A DNA stretch of 64,000 nt from contig JAQUEZ010000008.1 of the NCBI GenBank assembly GCA_028684915.1, positions 8,537-72,536 of the forward strand, in the 5' to 3' direction. A program made the position numbers and the translations under genes. Below, piece by piece: positions 1 to 8,861 of the stretch. The DNA is from Desulfobulbus sp. (GTDB taxonomy: Bacteria > Desulfobacterota > Desulfobulbia > Desulfobulbales > Desulfobulbaceae). The notes below the pieces were generated by a model, which saw only the letters and a program-made list of their open reading frames with translations, did not search any database and was not told the origin of the DNA. Every line of letters begins with the position of its first letter. Within the stretch, counting starts at the first letter, position 1.

Positions 1-455
1 CACCAGCAGAACCAGGGCTGGACACCTTGCTTGCCACCCTGACCGATGGTCGGGCCAAGCTCTTTATCACCAGTAGAACCCTGCAGTTTCGGCACAAACA
101 CCCTGATCTCTTTTTAGAAGGGGCCTATGAAACCTTGCCGCTCTCCGGCAAAGGCGAGCGGCATCTCTGCGTGTCGGCACGAACTCTTACCGGGCAGCGT
201 CTCATTGTTATTGCGCCCCGTTTTTTCGCCTCGCTTCTACCCGATATCAATGCCCCTTACTCGGAAATCGCCGACACGGTATGGGCGCAAACCTATTTCT
301 GCCTGCCGGAGAACGCCTTAACCGAGACGTATCACAATATTTTTACCGGGGAAAGACACTGCCCCATCCGGCAGGAAGGTCAGGTTGTGCTGATGGTGGC
401 GCCCCTGTTGCGCGCCTTTCCTGTAGCCCTGCTTTATAGCAGTGGAGAAGGTTGA
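1..455 (+). CDS. treY: Maltooligosyltrehalose synthase, C-terminal part (5' truncated by window)
   Basis: The frame is open from base 3 to the TGA at 453-455, so the gene begins outside the window. The visible ~150 residues resemble the C-terminal end of TreY, the GH13 enzyme that converts the reducing end of maltodextrins into a trehalosyl unit. The pattern DGRAKLFITSRTLQFR followed by HPDLFLEGAYETLPLSG is typical of that region, where arginine-rich helices lead into the final beta domain. A glgB stub follows 62 bp downstream, which suggests a former glycogen/trehalose locus. The catalytic domain is not visible, so activity cannot be judged. Confidence 0.8.
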   Translation, partial: PAEPGLDTLLATLTDGRAKLFITSRTLQFRHKHPDLFLEGAYETLPLSGKGERHLCVSARTLTGQRLIVIAPRFFASLLPDINAPYSEIADTVWAQTYFCLPENALTETYHNIFTGERHCPIRQEGQVVLMVAPLLRAFPVALLYSSGEG

Positions 456-517
456 GGCGTTAAAACGTACTTTTCAAAGCGCAACATTTACCAACAACCT
501 GATGTGAAAGGGGAACA

Positions 518-812
518 ATGCCAGACAATTTAAAAATTCTCTACGATGTCAGCGCACTGACAGATCATGACATTTATTTGTTTAAAGAAGGGAATCACTT
601 CAGGCTGTATGAAAAGTTAGGCGCTCACAGAATGACGGTGGGTGGTCAAAAGGGCATCCACTTTGCGGTCTGCGCTCCAAACGCGGCAGAGGTACGAATT
701 CAATGAATGGGATACGGCATCTCACCCTTTGAAAGTCAGAGCTGATGAGACAGGAATATGGAGGGTTCAGATCGCTCCGAAGACAGCCTCTGTAATGTCG
801 GATCTGGAGTGC
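518..812 (+). pseudogene. glgB: 1,4-alpha-glucan branching enzyme remnant (N-terminus only, frameshifted)
   Basis: The first 62 codons match the start of GlgB: LTDHDIYLFKEGNHFRLYEK, then LGAHRMTV and a version of the FAVWAPNA signature. The frame stops at 704-706. In the +1 frame from 696 the homology continues (EFNEWDTASHPL, then ADETGIWRVQIAP), equivalent to GDFNGWD...SHPL...GIWEGF of the family, and it stops at 810-812. About 90% of a normal ~630-730-residue enzyme is missing, including the whole GH13 catalytic domain. This is therefore a frameshifted, 3'-deleted relic that cannot branch glycogen. Confidence 0.82.
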
Positions 813-967
813 TAATTGGGGCTATCTCCCTGAATATGCTAGAGATAGATGATATATTTGGTGTTTGGCTGAATAGTTGCGAAAAATAAGTTAGGTCAAC
901 AAGGCGGATTCAATCGGCCACAATTTCGTGGTCGCTAGAGTTCGCCAATAGGAAGGAGGTAATTGTT

Positions 968-1120
968 ATGCCAAATAGAGATGGAACTGGACCCAAAGGT
1001 CAGGGACCGAAAGACGGTCACGGCAAAGGTCAAGGTAAGGGCAATAGCCCTGGTCAAGGTCCGATGACAGGCGGAAAGCAAGGAATTAAGGAAAAAACCG
1101 AAAAGGGAAACCAGAGTTAA
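968..1120 (+). CDS. Small Gly/Lys-rich protein with a GTGPxGxGP motif (DUF5320-like)
   Basis: A 50-codon frame starts at ATG 968, with a strong Shine-Dalgarno GGAAGGAGGT eight bases upstream, and ends with TAA at 1118-1120. It begins MPNRDGTGPKGQGP and continues with Gly, Lys and Gln repeats. The opening resembles the M-P-x-x-D-G-T-G-P-x-G-x-G-P signature of small DUF5320-type proteins, often found near NifX/NifB-like or Mrp-like genes in anaerobes. It lacks the cysteines or hydrophobic tail seen in many members. A factor-independent terminator follows closely. The function is unknown; coding status rests on the ribosome site, the motif and the terminator. Confidence 0.6.
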   Translation: MPNRDGTGPKGQGPKDGHGKGQGKGNSPGQGPMTGGKQGIKEKTEKGNQS

Positions 1121-1172
1121 GAACAAGAACTGAGAGACTGCGAACAAACGCATGAACTCTAGGGTAAAAAGG

Positions 1173-1221
1173 CCGGGGCGACCGTTATTCTTGGTAGTAG
1201 TTTTTTACGCCCCGGTTTTTT
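1173..1221 (+). terminator. Rho-independent terminator of the small GTGP-motif gene
   Basis: The 8-bp stem CCGGGGCG (1173-1180) pairs with CGCCCCGG (1208-1215) and is followed by TTTTTTC. The loop is long (27 bases). It lies between the small gene ending at 1120 and the flavoprotein starting at 1265. Confidence 0.65.
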
Positions 1222-1264
1222 CGCCTGGTTATGCGGTGCTATTGAAAATGGCAGAGGATAAACA

Positions 1265-1870
1265 ATGGCTATGAAAATACTCGGGATAGTCGGGAGTTAC
1301 CGAAAAAACGGTATTATTGACCGCATGGTAACAGAAACACTGTCCAGCGCTGAGGCCCTGGGCGCGACGACGAATAAAATTTACCTGTCGGACGCACACA
1401 TTGAGTTTTGCAGAAATTGCCGTCAATGCACCCAGAAACCCGGAACAGAACCTGGCAAGTGTATTCAATCTGATGACTTCAATGCCATCATGAGCGAATG
1501 GCAAGAATGCGATGGATTGGTCATTGGCGCTCCCGTGAACTGCTACAACGTGACTGCGGTAACACGCAAATTTATGGAAAGGCTGGTCTGTTTCTATTAC
1601 TGGCCTTGGGGGCAGGATGGCCCCATCATGCGGTCCAAAGAAAAAGGCAAGAAGGCGGTCTTGATCACTTCGTCTGCCATGCCATCATTTTTAGGCAGAC
1701 TCTTTACAGGCGCTCCACGTGCGTTGCGGTTTATCGCTGAGACCATGGGGGCCAAGCCTGTTCGAACCTTATTTGCCGGTTTGGCTGCTCGGGAGGAACA
1801 CCAGCCTTTGTCGAAGAATACGATTCGGAAAGCTCAAGTAGCAGGTCGTCAACTTGCAAAAGAGCAATAA
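1265..1870 (+). CDS. Iron-sulfur flavoprotein / NAD(P)H-dependent FMN reductase family
   Basis: This 201-residue flavodoxin-fold protein opens with KILGIVGSYRKNG, the phosphate-binding loop of NADPH-dependent FMN reductases. A compact cysteine cluster follows near residues 49-68 (FCRNCRQC, then GKC, spacing C-x2-C-x2-C-x11-C), like the [4Fe-4S] motif of archaeal-type iron-sulfur flavoproteins. GLVIGAPVNCYNVTA is the flavin-binding loop. It probably transfers electrons in the cytoplasm; the substrate is unknown. The start at 1265 has a GAGGAT-type ribosome site. Decayed genes lie on both sides. A second flavoprotein of this type sits at 48073-48648. Confidence 0.75.
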   Translation: MAMKILGIVGSYRKNGIIDRMVTETLSSAEALGATTNKIYLSDAHIEFCRNCRQCTQKPGTEPGKCIQSDDFNAIMSEWQECDGLVIGAPVNCYNVTAVTRKFMERLVCFYYWPWGQDGPIMRSKEKGKKAVLITSSAMPSFLGRLFTGAPRALRFIAETMGAKPVRTLFAGLAAREEHQPLSKNTIRKAQVAGRQLAKEQ

Positions 1871-1878
1871 AAGCGAAG

Positions 1879-2947
1879 GTGTCGGGTACACAGTGCATCA
1901 ATACCATCCGTTTTCTCACCGTTGACGCCGTGCAAAAAGCCAAAAGCGGCCACCCAAGCCTGCCGCTGGATGCTGCTTCCAGGCGTATGTCTTGTGGATG
2001 TGGACACGATTTCTTCGCCATAATCCGGTCAATCCTGGGTGGTTTGATCGGGATCGGTTCGTTTTGTCTGCAGGTCACGGGTCAACCTTACTGTCCAGTC
2101 TGCTCCATCTGACCAGCTATGATGTGCCCTTGAGCAACTCAAACAGCTTCGCCAGTGGGGCAGTATTACTCCTGGCAATCCGGAACGCGGTTTGACGCCG
2201 GATGTCGAGACCACCACCGGACCGCTCGGGCAGGGATTTGCCAACGGGGTGGGAATGGCCATGGCGGAGGCACATCTCGCCGCGTGCTATAGGTCGCACA
2301 CGGTGCAACCATGTCGTTCGGAGCGACCTCTCTGACCTTTTTGGATTATATGCGGCCGGCGATTCGACTGGCGGCGTTGATGCTGCTGCTGCCGGTGGTC
2401 TATGTCTTTACGCACGACAGTATTTGCATTGGGGAGGATGGCCCGACACATCAACCGGTGGAACATCTTGCAAGTTTGCGGTCAGTTCCAGGGCTCATCG
2501 TTATTCGGCCCGGCGATGCCAACGAAACTGTTGAGGCCTGGCGCGTTGCCATCGAAACGAAGGATCATCCGGTCGCGCTGGTTCTTACACGACAAAACGT
2601 GCCGATGTTTGACAGGGAGCTGTTTTTTGCGGCCGAAGGTCTTCGACGCGGTGCCTACATTTTTGCCGATGCACCCCACGCGGAACCGCAATTGATTCTG
2701 ATAGCCAGCGGCTCTGAGGTCGGTTTGATCTTAGAGGCGGGGCAACAACTGCAGAAACTGAGAATTCCCGAGCGTCTCGTTTCGATGCCAAGCTGGGAAT
2801 TGTTTGAGGCACAGCCCGTTGAATATCGTGAATCCGTGTTGCCGCGGTCGGTTAAGGCGCGGCTCGCCGTTGAAGCAGGTGTCACCATGGGATGGAAGCC
2901 TGTACGTAGGTGATTGTGGCGATGTGATCGGCTTAGCGTTGAGATAA
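1879..2947 (+). pseudogene. tkt: Transketolase remnant, several frameshifts and an internal deletion
   Basis: Pieces of transketolase appear in shifting frames. The first is [20 protein letters not shown] with [29 protein letters not shown] then continues in another frame, and [19 protein letters not shown] with [20 protein letters not shown] in a third. From about 2311 the C-terminal half resumes (THDSICIGEDGPTHQPVEHL, IRPGDANE, SMPSWELFEAQ, EAGVTMGWK). A last shift near 2897 leads to YVGDCGDVIGL and a stop at 2945. Roughly the middle third, including much of the ThDP site, is missing. The gene is dead. rpiB, another non-oxidative pentose phosphate gene, follows intact. Confidence 0.88.
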
Positions 2948-2988
2948 CATTTGCAAGCGGGCAGTAGCCTTGCTTGAAAGGGGGAACC

Positions 2989-3474
2989 ATGCCTGATCAA
3001 TTGATTTCATCGAGCAATACACAGAAAGCCATTGGCATTGCCGCTGACCACGGAGGATATGAGCTGAAGGAACAATTGGCTGCGAAGTTACGCGAAGCTG
3101 GCTCTTCAATTGTGGACTTCGGCAACCTTGAGTTGGCCGCAGGGGATGACTACCCGGATTTCGTTATTCCTTTAGCTCGTGCCGTTGCTCAAGGTACGGT
3201 AGCCCGTGGAATTGCGATTTGCGGCAGCGGCGTTGGCGCTTGCATTGTGGCCAACAAAGTACCGGATGTGCGTGCATGTCTGATCCATGAAACGTTTTCG
3301 GCTCGTCAGGGAGTCGAGGACGACAACTTGAACCTGATCTGCCTGGGTGGTCGAGTGGTTGGTCAGGCGCTCGCCTGGGAACTGGTCAAAACATTTCTCG
3401 CAGCAGCATTCAGCGGTGAAGAACGTCACCTGCGCCGTCTGGCTAAAGCGGCAAAACTCGAAGGCTGTGTATAA
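2989..3474 (+). CDS. rpiB: Ribose-5-phosphate isomerase B
   Basis: This 161-residue RpiB/LacAB-family isomerase interconverts ribose 5-phosphate and ribulose 5-phosphate in the cytoplasm. Family landmarks are IGIAADHGGYELKEQL near the N-terminus, DDYPDF, and the GIAICGSGVGACIVANKV loop, whose Cys is the catalytic base in this family. HETFSARQGVEDDNLNLICL is followed by GGR. The ATG at 2989 is preferred over an in-frame TTG at 2974 because AAAGGGGGA lies just upstream of it. It is the only apparently intact sugar-phosphate gene in this decayed stretch. Confidence 0.93.
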   Translation: MPDQLISSSNTQKAIGIAADHGGYELKEQLAAKLREAGSSIVDFGNLELAAGDDYPDFVIPLARAVAQGTVARGIAICGSGVGACIVANKVPDVRACLIHETFSARQGVEDDNLNLICLGGRVVGQALAWELVKTFLAAAFSGEERHLRRLAKAAKLEGCV

Positions 3475-3802
3475 CCTTATTTTTTTACCTTGATCAGGGG
3501 GAAAATGCAGTGGTGGTGAGAACGAAAGCATTCTGGACCTTGAAATAACGGCCCTGAAGTGGGACCAAATTGTTTCCTTTGTTCCCCAGTAAGGTGTCTG
3601 GACGTTTTGGTATTGAGGGTAACTACGAAGGGTGGGGTGGTGAAATATTTCGGTGGAGCGAAAGTGAGAGAGGCCGGTACTGCCAAGGAATACCTCATTG
3701 ATCAAATGGAAAGGAGTCTTCTCTTTCTCGATGGTACCGTAAGTCCTTGTCCGGCATGCCAACACGGCGCTGCATCGAAAGTCTACCGCGATTAGGCCGG
3801 GG
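3475..3802. other. Intergenic stretch with no supported gene
   Basis: This stretch separates rpiB (plus) from the S4 protein (minus). It holds a 78-codon plus-strand frame (3559-3795, GTG start) with a CPACQHG tail. It has no convincing ribosome site or recognisable family. No terminator hairpin or repeat copy was seen. Confidence 0.4.
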
Positions 3803-4048
3803 TTACTCCTGAATTGTCGTGGTTCCGATGACCCGCAAGCGAGTACCGTTAAATTCCACGATATCATCGGTATAGAGCTTTTTTCGTTTACGGGTTTCTA
3901 CCAGGCCGTTGACTTTGACCAACCCTTCACTGATCAGATAACGGGCTTCACCACCGCTTGCGGCCAAATCTTCACGTTTGAGCAGTTTATCAAGCTCAAT
4001 ATAAGGGGTGTTTAGTTCAACGGGTCGCTCATTGTTTTCATCACGCAT
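3803..4048 (-). CDS. RNA-binding S4 domain protein (YbcJ/YaaA-like)
   Basis: This protein of about 81 residues consists almost entirely of one S4 RNA-binding domain: YIELDKLLKREDLAASGGEA, then RYLISEGLVKVNGLVETRKR, and KLYTDDIVEFNG. Small stand-alone S4 proteins of this kind are thought to bind structured RNA or ribosomal particles in the cytoplasm. I placed the start at ATG 4048 (MRDENNERP) because upstream codons would overlap the preceding radical SAM gene, whose stop is at 4083. It is the last gene of the minus-strand purB-to-S4 run, so co-transcription is likely. Confidence 0.82.
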   Translation of the reverse strand: MRDENNERPVELNTPYIELDKLLKREDLAASGGEARYLISEGLVKVNGLVETRKRKKLYTDDIVEFNGTRLRVIGTTTIQE

Positions 4049-4082
4049 AATCACTTTATAGAGTTTGAGGCAAGAGGTGTGG

Positions 4083-4952
4083 TTAAAGGGCTCTGAGGTA
4101 TTCTGGTTTAAGAGCCAGACTACCGGACAGGGCTGCATCGATCAGGGCCAGGGTTTCGGTCTTTTCTTCAGGGAGTTTAGCGCGAATCGGCAGATAGTTG
4201 GAGGCATGGTTGGCGTGGAACAGACCGCTGGTGAGGTCGGTATATTCGATGATAGTGCGAAGTTCCTGGAGCAGGGCCCTGGGCTCGGGCATGGCAAAAT
4301 CTCCTGCCTGATACTGCTTGTAGAGTTCGGTTCCCGGTTCGAGCATCAGGCTGAGCGCACCCACGTACTCCGGATCAATAGCACTAAGAACGCGGCCGGT
4401 TTCCACCGCATGGATAGGGGAGCGTTCAGGCCCGGCAATGCCAAGCAGCACGGTGACCGACAGGGGAATGCCGGCATCTTTGGCCTTACGCCCCATGGCG
4501 ATCATCTTTTCGGCGTCTGCTCCCTTAATTATTTGGGCCAGGGTCAGGTCATCACCGCTTTCAAGCCCCAAGTAGACGATCCCCAAGCCGTGGGCACGCA
4601 ACTCTGCAAGCTCATCCTCGGTTTTCATACTCAATCCCTTGGTGTTGGCGTAAATACCCACCCGGGTAATCTGCGGCAACTTCTCTTCAATCTGTTGAAG
4701 AATCTTCAAAAGCCGTTTTTGGGGAATGATCAAGGCATCCCCATCACAGATAAACAATCGCCCTGCATAGGGAAAATGCTTGGCAGCATATTCGATATCC
4801 GCATCAACGATAGCATCAGGCTTGATCGAAAACTGCTGCCCCTTATACATGCCGCAGAAGCTGCATTTATTATGAGAACAGCCGGTAGTGACCTGCAGCA
4901 ATATGCTTTTTGCCTCACTCGGTGGCCGATACACGGTGCCTTGATAGTGCAT
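4083..4952 (-). CDS. Radical SAM protein, CX4CX2C type (paralogue 1)
   Basis: This 289-residue radical SAM enzyme has the cluster motif GCSHNKCSFCGMY near residues 29-41. The first two cysteines are separated by four residues, not the canonical three. It opens with YRPPSEAKSILLQVTTG; IYLGLESGDD-like (VYLGLESGDD) and SVTVLLGIAG are typical SAM-binding and barrel motifs. It should reductively cleave SAM to a deoxyadenosyl radical, but the substrate is unknown. The paralogue at 17097-17972 shares the same organisation and the C-terminal pattern HANHASNYLP/F. It lies between the PHP and S4 genes on the same strand. Confidence 0.8.
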   Translation of the reverse strand: MHYQGTVYRPPSEAKSILLQVTTGCSHNKCSFCGMYKGQQFSIKPDAIVDADIEYAAKHFPYAGRLFICDGDALIIPQKRLLKILQQIEEKLPQITRVGIYANTKGLSMKTEDELAELRAHGLGIVYLGLESGDDLTLAQIIKGADAEKMIAMGRKAKDAGIPLSVTVLLGIAGPERSPIHAVETGRVLSAIDPEYVGALSLMLEPGTELYKQYQAGDFAMPEPRALLQELRTIIEYTDLTSGLFHANHASNYLPIRAKLPEEKTETLALIDAALSGSLALKPEYLRAL

Positions 4953-4970
4953 GATCCCCCCTTAACAGGA

Positions 4971-5627
4971 TTAAACCAGTGGTGGAGGTTTTTCGAGCAA
5001 CTGTTCCATATTCCGTCGAATTTGGAGGTATTCTTCAAGAGGTAAACCCGCACCCAAGCCAACCTTCTCAGCCATTTCGCTGGAAAGAAAATCTCCGGGC
5101 GCATGGGCGTCGGCGTTAATCGCCAACCGTGCGCCGGTCTTTTGCGCCATTCGAGCCACATGACCATTTGTAAGGCTGTGTCCCTTGCGGCCAGAAAGCT
5201 CAAGCAGAATCCCTCTTTGCGCAGCCAGGGCCGCTTCCTCCTCGGTTATAAAGCCGGGATGGGCAAGGAGGTCGATATCCGCCTCCAGGGCAGCACGGTT
5301 GGTTCCGGGCAATACCGGTTCAACCGGTGTTTCGCCATGGACGACCACCAATTGGGCGCCCAGAGCCCGACATTGGGTGGCGAGAGGCGCGATTAACGCT
5401 GGCGGCACATGGGTCAACTCAACGCCGACAATCAGTTGCGTTTTGTTGACCGCATTCAGGTCCTTGGCCACACGGATGAGATTGGGGATTAAAATGCCGA
5501 TATTGGAGGAGTCGGCGTGGTCGGTGATGGCAATCGCCCGATACCCCATATGCTCGACCCTGCGGACATGCTCCGAGGGAATGAGAGCGCCATCGCTAAA
5601 AAAAGTATGGGTGTGGAAGTCTATCAT
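4971..5627 (-). CDS. PHP-domain phosphoesterase (histidinol-phosphatase-like)
   Basis: This 218-residue protein begins with the metal-binding signature DFHTHTFFSDG and contains ITDHADSSN, VGVELTHVPP, VVVHGE, LLAHPG and NADAHAPGD. These are the ordered His/Asp/Glu ligand motifs of the polymerase-and-histidinol-phosphatase (PHP) fold. It is predicted to hydrolyse a phosphoester with a di- or trimetal centre in the cytoplasm. The substrate is not evident; stand-alone PHP proteins act on histidinol phosphate, nucleotides or other small phosphates. It lies 18 bp before the radical SAM gene and after miaB in the same operon-like run. Confidence 0.85.
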   Translation of the reverse strand: MIDFHTHTFFSDGALIPSEHVRRVEHMGYRAIAITDHADSSNIGILIPNLIRVAKDLNAVNKTQLIVGVELTHVPPALIAPLATQCRALGAQLVVVHGETPVEPVLPGTNRAALEADIDLLAHPGFITEEEAALAAQRGILLELSGRKGHSLTNGHVARMAQKTGARLAINADAHAPGDFLSSEMAEKVGLGAGLPLEEYLQIRRNMEQLLEKPPPLV

Positions 5628-5645
5628 TGTTCTCTCCCGAATCGA

Positions 5646-6995
5646 TTACGGCCTGATAATGCCTTTGAGGGAATGTTTGCCGGCATGGTCGATGCGGACC
5701 ATTACCAGCTCTCCGGGGGCGAGTGGCGCAGTGGGAGCCGCCATATGGACCATTTGATTGGCACCGGTACGTCCCTTCACAGAAGTCGAATCACAGGCTT
5801 CAACCATAACTTCAACAACTGTACCTAACAATTCAAAATTACGTTCTAAAGAGAGCTCGTCCTGCCGGGACTGGAAGGTCCGCAACCGTTGGCCTTTCAC
5901 CTCTTCCGGGACCTTGTCGGTGAATTCTGCGGACCGGGTATGGGGACGATCGGAGTACTTAAAGGAAAAGGAACCGTGAAAACGGACCTGGTTGAGTAGG
6001 TCCATGGTCGCTGCAAAATCAGCCTCACTCTCACCGGGAAAACCGACAATAATATCGGTAGCCAGGGCGATATCCGGCCGGTAGGTGCGCAGTCCATCGA
6101 CTTTCTCCAGATACTGTTCCACCGTGTATTTGCGGTTCATCCGCTTAAGTACGTCATTGGACCCAGACTGCACCGGCAGATGAAAATGCGGACAGAGGAT
6201 ATCAAGCTCTGCAAAACAGCGCATCAGATCATCAGTCAAATCCTTAGGGTGCGAGGTGGTGAAACGAAGTCGTTTCAGCCCGCCCACCGCTGCAACACGG
6301 CGCAGGAGTTCGGGAAAAGACACCGCAACATCGCCGACCGCGTTGGTAAGACCGTAGGAGTTGACATTTTGTCCCAACAGGGTGATTTCTTTCACCCCTT
6401 GGCCCACGAGTATTTCCACCTCCTCAATGATATCAGCCACAGGGCGACTAATTTCACGGCCGCGTGTACCTGGAACCACACAGTAACTGCAATAATTGTT
6501 ACACCCCTGCATGATGGTGACAAATCGCTTGTGGCCCTGTGGTGTAGGGGAGGGGGGAGATGTCTCCAATAATTTCTGAAACGGCGGGATTTCAAAGGCT
6601 GCATCAAGGTTGGTGGCAATCTCACGAACCGTGGTTTTGTTGGTCAGTCGGTCAAGCATCTCCGGCAAGCGGTAAATTTGCTGGGTTCCGACAATGAGAT
6701 CCACATGTGGCATTCGTTCACGAATCTGTTCACCTTCCTGTTGGGCGACACAGCCGATGACACCAAGCAGTAGGTTGGTATTTCGTTTTTTTTCTTCACG
6801 CAGGGACCCCAAAAGACTGAATACCTTTTGTTCTGCCTTTTCGCGAATACTGCAGGTGTTGATCAGGATGACATCGGCGTTGCCGGTACTGTCCGTGGGG
6901 ACGTAGCCTTCCTGGGCCAAAAGCTGCTCAATGATTTCCGAGTCGCGCTCGTTCATCTGGCAGCCGAAGGTTTTGATATAGAGATTTTTACTCAT
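5646..6995 (-). CDS. miaB: tRNA-2-methylthio-N6-dimethylallyladenosine synthase
   Basis: This 449-residue methylthiotransferase adds the 2-methylthio group to i6A37 of tRNAs. It has all three MiaB parts. The N-terminal UPF0004 domain begins KTFGCQMNERDSE and contains NTCSIREKAEQK and GCVAQQ. The radical SAM domain carries QGCNNYCSYCVVPGTRGRE. A C-terminal TRAM domain lies near GRTGANQMVHM and ends in GIIRP. The partner enzyme miaA is also in this window (10641-11588). The start overlaps the upstream DUF4911-like gene by ATGA, indicating translational coupling. Confidence 0.96.
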   Translation of the reverse strand: MSKNLYIKTFGCQMNERDSEIIEQLLAQEGYVPTDSTGNADVILINTCSIREKAEQKVFSLLGSLREEKKRNTNLLLGVIGCVAQQEGEQIRERMPHVDLIVGTQQIYRLPEMLDRLTNKTTVREIATNLDAAFEIPPFQKLLETSPPSPTPQGHKRFVTIMQGCNNYCSYCVVPGTRGREISRPVADIIEEVEILVGQGVKEITLLGQNVNSYGLTNAVGDVAVSFPELLRRVAAVGGLKRLRFTTSHPKDLTDDLMRCFAELDILCPHFHLPVQSGSNDVLKRMNRKYTVEQYLEKVDGLRTYRPDIALATDIIVGFPGESEADFAATMDLLNQVRFHGSFSFKYSDRPHTRSAEFTDKVPEEVKGQRLRTFQSRQDELSLERNFELLGTVVEVMVEACDSTSVKGRTGANQMVHMAAPTAPLAPGELVMVRIDHAGKHSLKGIIRP

Positions 6996-7243
6996 GCGTG
7001 CACTTCTTCCGGTGCCAGCGTGTTTGCACGCCGAACAGGGTAGGGCGTCAGATCATCGGCCAAGGCAGCGATAAGACGCATGGTTTCAATAAACCGGCAA
7101 TCAAGGGTCTGGATGCGAACCAGACCCTGTTTGGCCGAGATCGTTGAGACAATGGCCAAGCCATCGTAGCCTTCAAAGATGAAGCGAAGCCAACTGATTT
7201 TTTCTGGTCGGATAATAAGAAACCATTCGACAATGGTGGCCAT
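6992..7243 (-). CDS. DUF4911-like small protein
   Basis: This 83-residue protein has the core LIIRPEKISWLRFIFEGYDG followed by LAIVSTISAKQGLVRIQ. The pattern resembles DUF4911, a small domain often located near miaB or purB in deltaproteobacteria. Its function is unknown. The start is uncertain: ATG 7243 avoids overlap with purB, while ATG 7294 would overlap the purB end by about 26 bases. Neither has a strong ribosome site. Its stop overlaps the miaB start codon, so it belongs to the purB-miaB transcription unit. Confidence 0.68.
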   Translation of the reverse strand: MATIVEWFLIIRPEKISWLRFIFEGYDGLAIVSTISAKQGLVRIQTLDCRFIETMRLIAALADDLTPYPVRRANTLAPEEVHA

Positions 7244-7268
7244 AACCTTGCGTCCTAAATCCCTCTGC

Positions 7269-8711
7269 TCAGACGGTGATGGTCGCGTCGACATCACCAA
7301 GCAGATCCTGATATTTTTCAAGCACCGGTGCAATCTGCTCATCCAAAAATTCGCTGGTCTGTTGACCTGCACGCCCGGTGAACTGCTGATAATCGCCGAC
7401 CAACTCTTCGAGTTCTTGGGTGGCAAATGGAACGCGCTCATCTTGGGCCAAACGCTCGAGAAGATTATTGGCCAGTCCTTTATTTTTAACATCAAAGCCA
7501 GCAGCGACAGAATGCTCACGAATTACCTCGTGCATCTCTTGGCGACTCTTACCCCGCTCGACACAGGCCATGAGAATTTTCTCCGTGGCCATGAAGGGTA
7601 ATTCTTCACGCATGTGCTTCTCGATTTGTTTCGGATAAACAACCATATCATTCGTAATGTTGATATAGAGCTTTAAGATAGCGTCGGTAAGGAGGAAAGC
7701 CTGGGCCATATCCATGCGGCGAATGGCGGAATCGTCCAAGGTGCGTTCAAACCACTGGTTGGCCGCCGTGGCAGCAAAATTTGCTGGTAGGCCCATTAAC
7801 TTGCGGGCCAGGCCGGTCATACGCTCACTGCGCATGGGATTTCGCTTGTAGGCCATGGCGGAACTGCCGACCTGTTTGCTTTCAAACGGTTCTTCCTGAA
7901 CCTTGAGGTTGGAAAGCAGGCGAAGATCAACGGCAAATTTATGAGCAGACGCTGCGATACCTGCCAAGGTTTCCGAGGTTTTCATATCAAGTTTACGCGG
8001 GTAAGTCTGACCTGTCACTGCAAAAACCTGATCAAAACCAAGTTTTTTAGCCACTAACGCATCGAGCGCGCGTACTTTTTCGTGATCACCGTTGAAAAGT
8101 TCGATAAAGGTGGCCTGGGTTCCAACCGTACCTTTAGCCCCTCGAGCCTTGATCTGCTGCTCGAGTTGTTCGACATAATCAAGATCCATTAATAAGTCCT
8201 GCAAATACAGTGTATTGCGTTTACCAACCGTTGTTGGCTGCGCCGGCTGGTAATGGGTGTAGCCAAGAGTTGCTAAATCCCGATGGTTCAGAGAAAATTT
8301 GGCAAGATTGGCAATAACTTGCACCAGGGCCTTTTTCACCAACTGTAGAGCCTTTTTTTGTACTAAAAGATCTGTATTACAGACAACAAACTGGCTTGTT
8401 GCCCCAAGGTGAATGATCGGCTCTGCCAAAGGACAACATTGGCCATAGGTAAAGACATGGGCCATAACATCGTGACGGATCTCACGTTCCTTGGCGCTGG
8501 CAACTTCAAAATCAATATTGTCGATGTTGGCTTTCAGTTCGGCAACCATTTCAGCGGATACCGTACCCAATCCCAGCTCATATTGGGCCTCAGCCAGGGC
8601 GACCCAGCATTTACGCCAATGGGTAAATTTAAATCGTTCGGAAAATAATTCCTGCATGGCGCGGCTGGTATAACGGGAAACCAAGGGTTCCTGGTAGATG
8701 TCACGATTCAT
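7269..8711 (-). CDS. purB: Adenylosuccinate lyase
   Basis: This 480-residue fumarase/aspartase-superfamily enzyme acts twice in purine synthesis, on SAICAR and on adenylosuccinate. The signature loop GSSAMAYKRNPMRSE is present. The conserved regions GATSQFVVCNTDL and YTHYQPAQPTTVGKR supply catalytic histidines. The length fits the longer, eukaryote-like PurB group. It heads the minus-strand run purB, DUF4911, miaB, PHP, radical SAM, S4. The 150-bp AT-rich gap upstream (8712-8861) is the likely promoter; no strong Shine-Dalgarno is visible. Confidence 0.96.
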   Translation of the reverse strand: MNRDIYQEPLVSRYTSRAMQELFSERFKFTHWRKCWVALAEAQYELGLGTVSAEMVAELKANIDNIDFEVASAKEREIRHDVMAHVFTYGQCCPLAEPIIHLGATSQFVVCNTDLLVQKKALQLVKKALVQVIANLAKFSLNHRDLATLGYTHYQPAQPTTVGKRNTLYLQDLLMDLDYVEQLEQQIKARGAKGTVGTQATFIELFNGDHEKVRALDALVAKKLGFDQVFAVTGQTYPRKLDMKTSETLAGIAASAHKFAVDLRLLSNLKVQEEPFESKQVGSSAMAYKRNPMRSERMTGLARKLMGLPANFAATAANQWFERTLDDSAIRRMDMAQAFLLTDAILKLYINITNDMVVYPKQIEKHMREELPFMATEKILMACVERGKSRQEMHEVIREHSVAAGFDVKNKGLANNLLERLAQDERVPFATQELEELVGDYQQFTGRAGQQTSEFLDEQIAPVLEKYQDLLGDVDATITV

Positions 8712-8861
8712 GGCAAAATCTCTGTTCGGTTAAAGGAATGGATAAGGTGTATAGATGGGTTTGCGACAAATTCCGGAACATGTTGAGCCGTGCTCAAATT
8801 GAACGAAATTAAAAATGTCGCATAATATATATTATGTTAAATTTTATATATGGGTATAAAT

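Noticed and set aside
3172..3867. 231-codon minus-strand frame over rpiB
   Set aside because: It overlaps rpiB antisense, and the residues resemble no family.
4065..5045. 326-codon plus-strand open frame opposite the radical SAM and PHP genes
   Set aside because: It mirrors two clearly identified minus-strand genes, has no family motifs and no ribosome site.
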